From assembly GCA_002399505.1 (NCBI GenBank), contig DHDT01000072.1, positions 3,621-8,842 on the forward strand: a DNA stretch of 5,222 bases. Reading direction: 5' to 3'. This document shows, in pieces, positions 1 to 5,222 of this stretch. The notes beneath the pieces were generated by a model. The model was not told the DNA's origin. It was given only the letters and a program-made list of their open reading frames with translations, and did not search any database. The DNA is from Caryophanales bacterium UBA4869. Its GTDB lineage: Bacteria > Bacillota_I > Bacilli_A > RFN20 > CAG-288. Numbering within the stretch: the first letter of the stretch is position 1; every line of letters starts with the position of its first letter. The translations under genes and the position numbers were made by a program.

Positions 1-353
1 TTTTTGATTCCTGACTGAATGATTGCTTTCGTGCATTCATTGCAGGGAAACAGGGTGACATAGACGATGGAGTTATGAAGATCGTGGTTAGAATTGAGAA
101 TGGCGTTAAGCTCAGCGTGACAGACATAAGGATACTTGGTCTCTAAATTGCAGTTTCCTGATTCATGACCAGACCAGGGTATCTGATTGTCGTCAATACC
201 GATAGGCATGCCATTATATCCTAAAGAGAGGACTTTGTGTTCTTTGCTGACTATACAGGCTCCCACTTTGGTATGGGGGTCTTTGCTTCTCATAGATGAG
301 AGAATAGCAATTGACATAAAGTATTCGTCCCAGGAGATGTTATTGAATTCCAT
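1..353 (-). CDS. Deoxycytidylate (dCMP) deaminase, C-terminal end cut by window edge
   Basis: Zinc-dependent cytosolic enzyme that deaminates dCMP to dUMP, the substrate of thymidylate synthase. The frame is open from an ATG at 353 to the window edge and gives 117 residues. It begins MEFNNISWDEYFM and shows the family's landmarks in order: SKDPHTKVGA (23-32), the GYNGMPIGIDD...PW segment (46-60), the HAE catalytic motif (His79 as zinc ligand, Glu81 as proton shuttle) within HAELNAIL, and FPCNEC (Cys104 and Cys107 as zinc ligands). Family members are usually about 150-180 residues, so roughly the last third is missing. The start is fixed by a perfect AAGGAGG seven bases upstream. HAELNAI and PCNEC resemble the animal and phage T4-type enzyme as I recall it, rather than Bacillus ComEB. 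The gene follows rmuC by 56 bases on the same strand and may have its own promoter. Other cytidine deaminase superfamily members (tRNA or riboflavin deaminases) are less likely, given the dCMP-type GYNGMP...PW segment. Confidence 0.93.
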   Translation of the reverse strand, partial: MEFNNISWDEYFMSIAILSSMRSKDPHTKVGACIVSKEHKVLSLGYNGMPIGIDDNQIPWSGHESGNCNLETKYPYVCHAELNAILNSNHDLHNSIVYVTLFPCNECTKAIIQSGIK

Positions 354-360
354 TTTCTAT

Positions 361-367
361 CCTCCTT
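361..367 (-). promoter_or_regulatory. Ribosome binding site of the dCMP deaminase gene
   Basis: The minus strand reads AAGGAGG here, a perfect anti-16S match, with seven bases before the ATG at 353. It fixes the start codon of a gene whose other end is outside the window. Confidence 0.85.
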
Positions 368-383
368 GTTAATCAACCATTAG

Positions 384-412
384 ATTATATTATTTATTAT
401 CTTTAGTTACTA
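384..412 (-). promoter_or_regulatory. Possible promoter of the dCMP deaminase gene
   Basis: The minus strand carries a perfect TATAAT at 389-384 in the AT-rich gap after rmuC. Transcription would start near 377, leaving a leader of about 24 bases that contains the ribosome binding site. The hexamer 17 bases upstream (412-407, TAGTAA) matches TTGACA at only three of six positions, and there is no TG extension. The call therefore rests on the -10 box alone, in a stretch where such boxes can arise by chance. No terminator is visible between rmuC and this gene, so read-through from rmuC is also possible. Confidence 0.4.
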
Positions 413-1609
413 CTCATTGATTTGAGGAATTTCCTCTTCGGCCGCTGAACTTTGATCATTGTCGGAATTGATGACTTTGTCAAGCTTCTTAGTCAGAGTG
501 CTGACCTTCTTGCCGAAGTCTTCTTTTTTGACGACAATCGCGTCGATGTTCTTTGAGAGAACATCCCAGCTTTTCTCGTAATTGAGAAGACTTCCTTTGA
601 TTTCGCGGATGCTGTTCAAGACAGCATCGATATCTTTTGAAGTCTCGATTCTTATTCTGAAAAGGTTCAAGTTGGCAAGGATAGGCTGTAAAGTCGAAGG
701 TGAGGTGACGATGACTTTCTTCCGGGCCGCATAACTGATGACGTCTTTATAGAATTCGTCATCGCTTTCAAGGAAGACATAGATGCCATCGTTAGGAATG
801 AACATCAGAGCATAATCGGTGGTTTTGTTGGGAATGATATAGTCTTTGGCTATTTTGTCAATCTGCTGCTTTAAAGCAGCTTTCAGTTCTTTTCGTAAGG
901 CAGGTGTGTTTTCTTCATTGCTGTTTTTGAGAAGAGAGGAATATTTGCCGAAAGAGAATTTGCTGTCGATGCAGATCAGATTTAAAGGACTTGGAAGATG
1001 AACGACGGCATCGGCAATAACCCGACTAGAGGGATTGTCGCTGGCAGCGATCATATACTGTTCGTCATAGATGCCTTTGGTGTCTCCGAAGACGGAACGG
1101 AGGATTTCGCCTAAGACTTTTTCTCCGAACTTGCCTAAAGGGCCTGAAAAGGAGAGAGTGTTATTGAGATTCGTGATATCGACAGTCAGCGTATCCAGAT
1201 TCTTTTTCGCTTCATCGATTCTGGCTAAGGACTGAATGACTTTCTCTACCTGCTCATTATTGGTTTTGAAACCATCTTTGATGGATTCATCAACCTTTCT
1301 GTTTATTTCAGTGATCTGCTTAGTCAGGTTATCCTGAATTGTGTTAAGCATCTGAATATCACGTTCGTGATTATCCAAAACCTGCTTGTTCAGCTTGTCG
1401 CTGATTGCGATGATATTGTCTTTCCCGGAAAGGCTGATAGAGTCTTTCAGAGAGTGTTCCAGATTCTCTATTTCTTTCTTTATCTCACCGAGACTGATTA
1501 AATAGTCCTGATTTTCTTTTCGGTTCTTGATGTTCTTGAAAAGGATGAAAGCCGATATGAGAGATAAGACTGAAGACAGAGAAGCTAAAACTATAATTGC
1601 GATTTCCAT
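410..1609 (-). CDS. rmuC: RmuC family protein (membrane-anchored, nuclease-like)
   Basis: RmuC proteins are linked to limiting DNA inversion and rearrangement, and their conserved domain is related to PD-(D/E)XK nucleases; the biochemical activity is poorly defined. From the ATG at 1609 the protein has 399 residues. Residues 2-24 form one hydrophobic helix followed by KNIKNRK, suggesting a single anchor with the bulk in the cytoplasm. Residues about 28-150 are Lys/Glu/Asn-rich and look like coiled coil. The RmuC domain spans about 155-345: GKFGEKVLGEIL (Glu163), IADAVVHLP (Asp200), the IDSKF core (Asp215, Lys217), DYALMFIPNDGIY, and VIVTSPSTLQPIL. The tail is acidic and probably disordered. 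AAAGGA at 1623-1618 lies eight bases before the ATG. A TTG at 1615 would add two residues and could use AGGA at 1626-1623; I prefer the ATG. The gene lies beyond the ATPase operon terminator, so it is probably transcribed separately. Family assignment is firm; the cellular role is inferred from family knowledge. Confidence 0.9.
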   Translation of the reverse strand: MEIAIIVLASLSSVLSLISAFILFKNIKNRKENQDYLISLGEIKKEIENLEHSLKDSISLSGKDNIIAISDKLNKQVLDNHERDIQMLNTIQDNLTKQITEINRKVDESIKDGFKTNNEQVEKVIQSLARIDEAKKNLDTLTVDITNLNNTLSFSGPLGKFGEKVLGEILRSVFGDTKGIYDEQYMIAASDNPSSRVIADAVVHLPSPLNLICIDSKFSFGKYSSLLKNSNEENTPALRKELKAALKQQIDKIAKDYIIPNKTTDYALMFIPNDGIYVFLESDDEFYKDVISYAARKKVIVTSPSTLQPILANLNLFRIRIETSKDIDAVLNSIREIKGSLLNYEKSWDVLSKNIDAIVVKKEDFGKKVSTLTKKLDKVINSDNDQSSAAEEEIPQINE

Positions 1610-1617
1610 AGGCAAGT

Positions 1618-1623
1618 TCCTTT
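1618..1623 (-). promoter_or_regulatory. Ribosome binding site that decides the rmuC start
   Basis: The minus strand reads AAAGGA with eight bases before the ATG at 1609. The overlapping AGGA at 1626-1623 would suit a TTG at 1615 with seven bases of spacing. The ATG is the better start because it combines the stronger codon with the longer match. Confidence 0.6.
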
Positions 1624-1634
1624 CCTATTAAAAT

Positions 1635-1643
1635 AATATAGCA
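1635..1643 (-). promoter_or_regulatory. Possible extended -10 promoter of rmuC
   Basis: The minus strand reads TGCTATATT, a TGn extension followed by a hexamer matching TATAAT at five of six positions. It sits between the terminator of the ATPase operon and the rmuC ribosome binding site, where a promoter would be expected. Transcription would begin near 1628, giving a leader of about 19 bases. No good -35 box stands 17 bases upstream (AGCATC at 1663-1658), which extended -10 promoters can tolerate. The surrounding sequence is AT-rich, so the match could be accidental. Confidence 0.42.
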
Positions 1644-1663
1644 AAGACAATAAAGAAGATGCT

Positions 1664-1692
1664 AATAAAGAAAAGAGGCAAATTGATGCCTC
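1664..1692 (-). terminator. Rho-independent terminator of the atp operon
   Basis: On the minus strand GAGGCA and TGCCTC form a perfect 6-bp stem (1692-1687 with 1680-1675) around a six-base loop (TCAATT), followed at once by a T-rich run (TTTTCTTTATT, 1674-1664). It begins ten bases after the atpC stop codon, the expected place for the end of an F1Fo ATPase transcript. The stem is short and the T run is interrupted by one C, so termination may be incomplete. Confidence 0.8.
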
Positions 1693-1702
1693 AATGATAG
1701 TA

Positions 1703-2119
1703 CTAGATGTTGGCAGGACCGCTCTTGACGGTGATTCTGACAATAGCTTTTTTTACTGCTGTCTCGGCTTCGTTATATTCAGAGATTGATTTGGCGTTAA
1801 CCATGATCTCTTCATTTTTGGCCTTGGCCTTCAAAGCTCTCGGAAGATCTATTTCATCATATGATTCAATAGACGAAAGAATCAGCTGAACCTTGTTGTC
1901 CTTGTTGATGATGTTCAAGGCACCTCCGCCCAGAGCATAATGGTTGATATGGCCGTTAGCTTTGGCAATGGCTCCGCAGATCTCGACATTGGCAATCATA
2001 TCGCTGTGATGGGCGTAAATGGAAATCTGTCCCCAATGAACATTGAGGGTAAGACATTCCACCATGGTATCCGCATACACTTTCTCAGGAGTGATGACTT
2101 CCAACTTGAATGATTGCAT
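1703..2119 (-). CDS. atpC: F1 ATP synthase subunit epsilon
   Basis: Epsilon is part of the central rotor stalk; it binds gamma and the c-ring, and its C-terminal helices can inhibit ATP hydrolysis. The 138 residues match the usual bacterial length (E. coli 139). Residues 1-85 form the beta-sandwich domain, with the family's start FKLEVITPEKVYA and the conserved ALGGGAL turn (62-68). Residues 88-132 form the two-helix domain, starting with the typical EIDLPRALKAKAKNEE. The loop normally reading like GxxG...NHAP is divergent here (HWGQISIYAHHSDM, 28-41), though its histidines and the overall fold pattern remain. The ATG lies two bases after the atpD stop. The only Shine-Dalgarno-like element, AAGGAT at 2139-2134, is 14 bases from the start, so translation is probably coupled to atpD. 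It is the last gene before the operon terminator. Confidence 0.95.
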   Translation of the reverse strand: MQSFKLEVITPEKVYADTMVECLTLNVHWGQISIYAHHSDMIANVEICGAIAKANGHINHYALGGGALNIINKDNKVQLILSSIESYDEIDLPRALKAKAKNEEIMVNAKSISEYNEAETAVKKAIVRITVKSGPANI

Positions 2120-2121
2120 AT

Positions 2122-4487
<2,366 letters not shown>

Positions 4488-4490
4488 GGT

Positions 4491-5222
4491 TTAAAGTGAA
4501 AGACCTTCCTTGACTTCATTGACAGCTTCATCGATGGCTTTCTTAGTCTCATCGCTTAAAAGATGAGTTTTGTTGATATTATCGAATATTTCTGGCTTAT
4601 CAGCGTGGATGTGTTCATCGATGCTCTTAAGCACTGAGTGAATCTTCTCTACGGGAACATCATCGATCTGTTTGGACTGGGCGATATAGATGTCGACGAT
4701 TTCCTCTTCCATAGCCAAAGGCATATATTGTTTCTGTCTGAGAACCTGCATCAGGACAGCTCCGTGACGGAGTACCTGACGGGTGACGGCATCCAGGTCT
4801 GATCCAAAACGTGAGAAGTCTCTCAGTTCCAGATAGTTGGCGATCTCAATCTTGATTGAGGCTGCAACTGACTTCATAGCCTTGATCTGAGCAGCACTTC
4901 CGACACGGGAGACAGAAAGACCGGAATCAATGGCCGGTCTCTGACCGGCATTGAATAAATCAGTGGTGAGGAAAATCTGACCGTCAGTGATGGAAATGAC
5001 GTTAGTCGGAATATAGGCGGAGATATCGCCGGCCTGAGTTTCGACAATCGGCAAAGCGGTGATGGAACCGCCGCCTTTTTCATCAGAAAGATGACAGGCT
5101 CTTTCCAGAAGTCTTGAGTGCAGATAGAAAATATCACCGGGATAGGCTTCACGTCCGGGACTTCTCTTGAGAAGCAGAGACAAGGCACGATAGGCGACGG
5201 CGTGTTTTGATAAATCATCATA
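4491..5222 (-). CDS. atpA: F1 ATP synthase subunit alpha, C-terminal 243 residues (cut by window edge)
   Basis: Alpha forms the non-catalytic nucleotide-binding positions of the F1 ring and lends the arginine finger to the beta active site. The frame is open to the right edge and starts within the conserved [18 protein letters not shown], so the N-terminal half with the Walker A motif lies outside. Visible landmarks (numbered from the window edge) are [20 protein letters not shown] (about 23-42), [17 protein letters not shown] (50-66), [15 protein letters not shown] (69-83), and [17 protein letters not shown] (101-117) with the arginine finger Arg106. The alpha C-terminal helical domain follows and ends normally at a TAA. 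The TTG at 5183 is an internal Leu codon, not a start, because the conserved sequence continues unbroken upstream of it. The gene heads the visible part of the operon; Fo genes and atpH would be expected further upstream, off the window. Confidence 0.98.
   Translation of the reverse strand, partial: YDDLSKHAVAYRALSLLLKRSPGREAYPGDIFYLHSRLLERACHLSDEKGGGSITALPIVETQAGDISAYIPTNVISITDGQIFLTTDLFNAGQRPAIDSGLSVSRVGSAAQIKAMKSVAASIKIEIANYLELRDFSRFGSDLDAVTRQVLRHGAVLMQVLRQKQYMPLAMEEEIVDIYIAQSKQIDDVPVEKIHSVLKSIDEHIHADKPEIFDNINKTHLLSDETKKAIDEAVNEVKEGLSL

Noticed and set aside
187..372. Plus-strand open frame of 61 codons
   Set aside because: It lies antisense to the dCMP deaminase gene, has no recognisable protein pattern and no convincing ribosome binding site.
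371..422. AATCAA and TTGATT as a hairpin terminator after rmuC
   Set aside because: The 6-bp AT-rich arms are 40 bases apart, one lies inside the rmuC coding region, and no U-tract follows, so it would not act as a terminator.
5181..5183. TTG as a start codon for the alpha subunit
   Set aside because: The frame continues upstream to the window edge with conserved alpha residues ([13 protein letters not shown]), so the TTG is an internal Leu.
4874..5221. Minus-strand open frame of 115 codons overlapping atpA in another frame
   Set aside because: The atpA frame shows unbroken conserved alpha sequence here; the other frame is Pro/Ser-rich with no family resemblance.

Overview
This window shows the 3' part of a bacterial F1Fo ATP synthase operon followed by two housekeeping-type genes. 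All genes lie on the minus strand, so the biological reading order runs from right to left. In that order: atpA (alpha, 3' part only, cut by the right edge), atpG (gamma), atpD (beta), atpC (epsilon), a rho-independent terminator, rmuC with its own likely promoter, and a dCMP deaminase gene cut by the left edge.

Organism: the A-G-D-C order with tight spacing is the common bacterial F-type arrangement. Strong AAGGAGG-type ribosome binding sites, AT-rich intergenic gaps with TATAAT-like boxes, and the style of the ATPase subunits fit a low-to-moderate GC Bacillota, perhaps related to the Erysipelotrichia/Mollicutes branch. That placement is inference from sequence style, not a database result. 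Tryptophan is read from TGG, every gene translates cleanly in the standard code, and the stops seen are TAA and TAG.

Region by region (right to left): 5222-4491 is atpA, ending 3 bases before atpG (4487-3603). atpD (3588-2122) has a perfect Shine-Dalgarno that overlaps the atpG stop codon. atpC (2119-1703) starts 2 bases after the atpD stop. A GC-rich hairpin plus U-tract at 1692-1664 closes the operon. rmuC (1609-410, ATG start; TTG at 1615 is possible) follows after an extended -10 box. A 56-base AT-rich gap with a perfect TATAAT and a strong ribosome binding site leads into the dCMP deaminase (353 to beyond 1).

Function: alpha3-beta3-gamma-epsilon form the catalytic F1 head and rotor that couple ion flow through Fo (genes presumably upstream, outside the window) to ATP synthesis or hydrolysis. 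RmuC is a membrane-anchored, coiled-coil protein with a nuclease-like domain linked to limiting DNA rearrangement. dCMP deaminase makes dUMP for thymidylate synthesis. I see no mobile element, CRISPR array, RNA gene or clearly novel system. The points worth a second look are modest: ribosome-binding-site strength that parallels subunit stoichiometry, a few divergent motifs in gamma and epsilon, a charged tail on beta, and an animal/T4-like dCMP deaminase.
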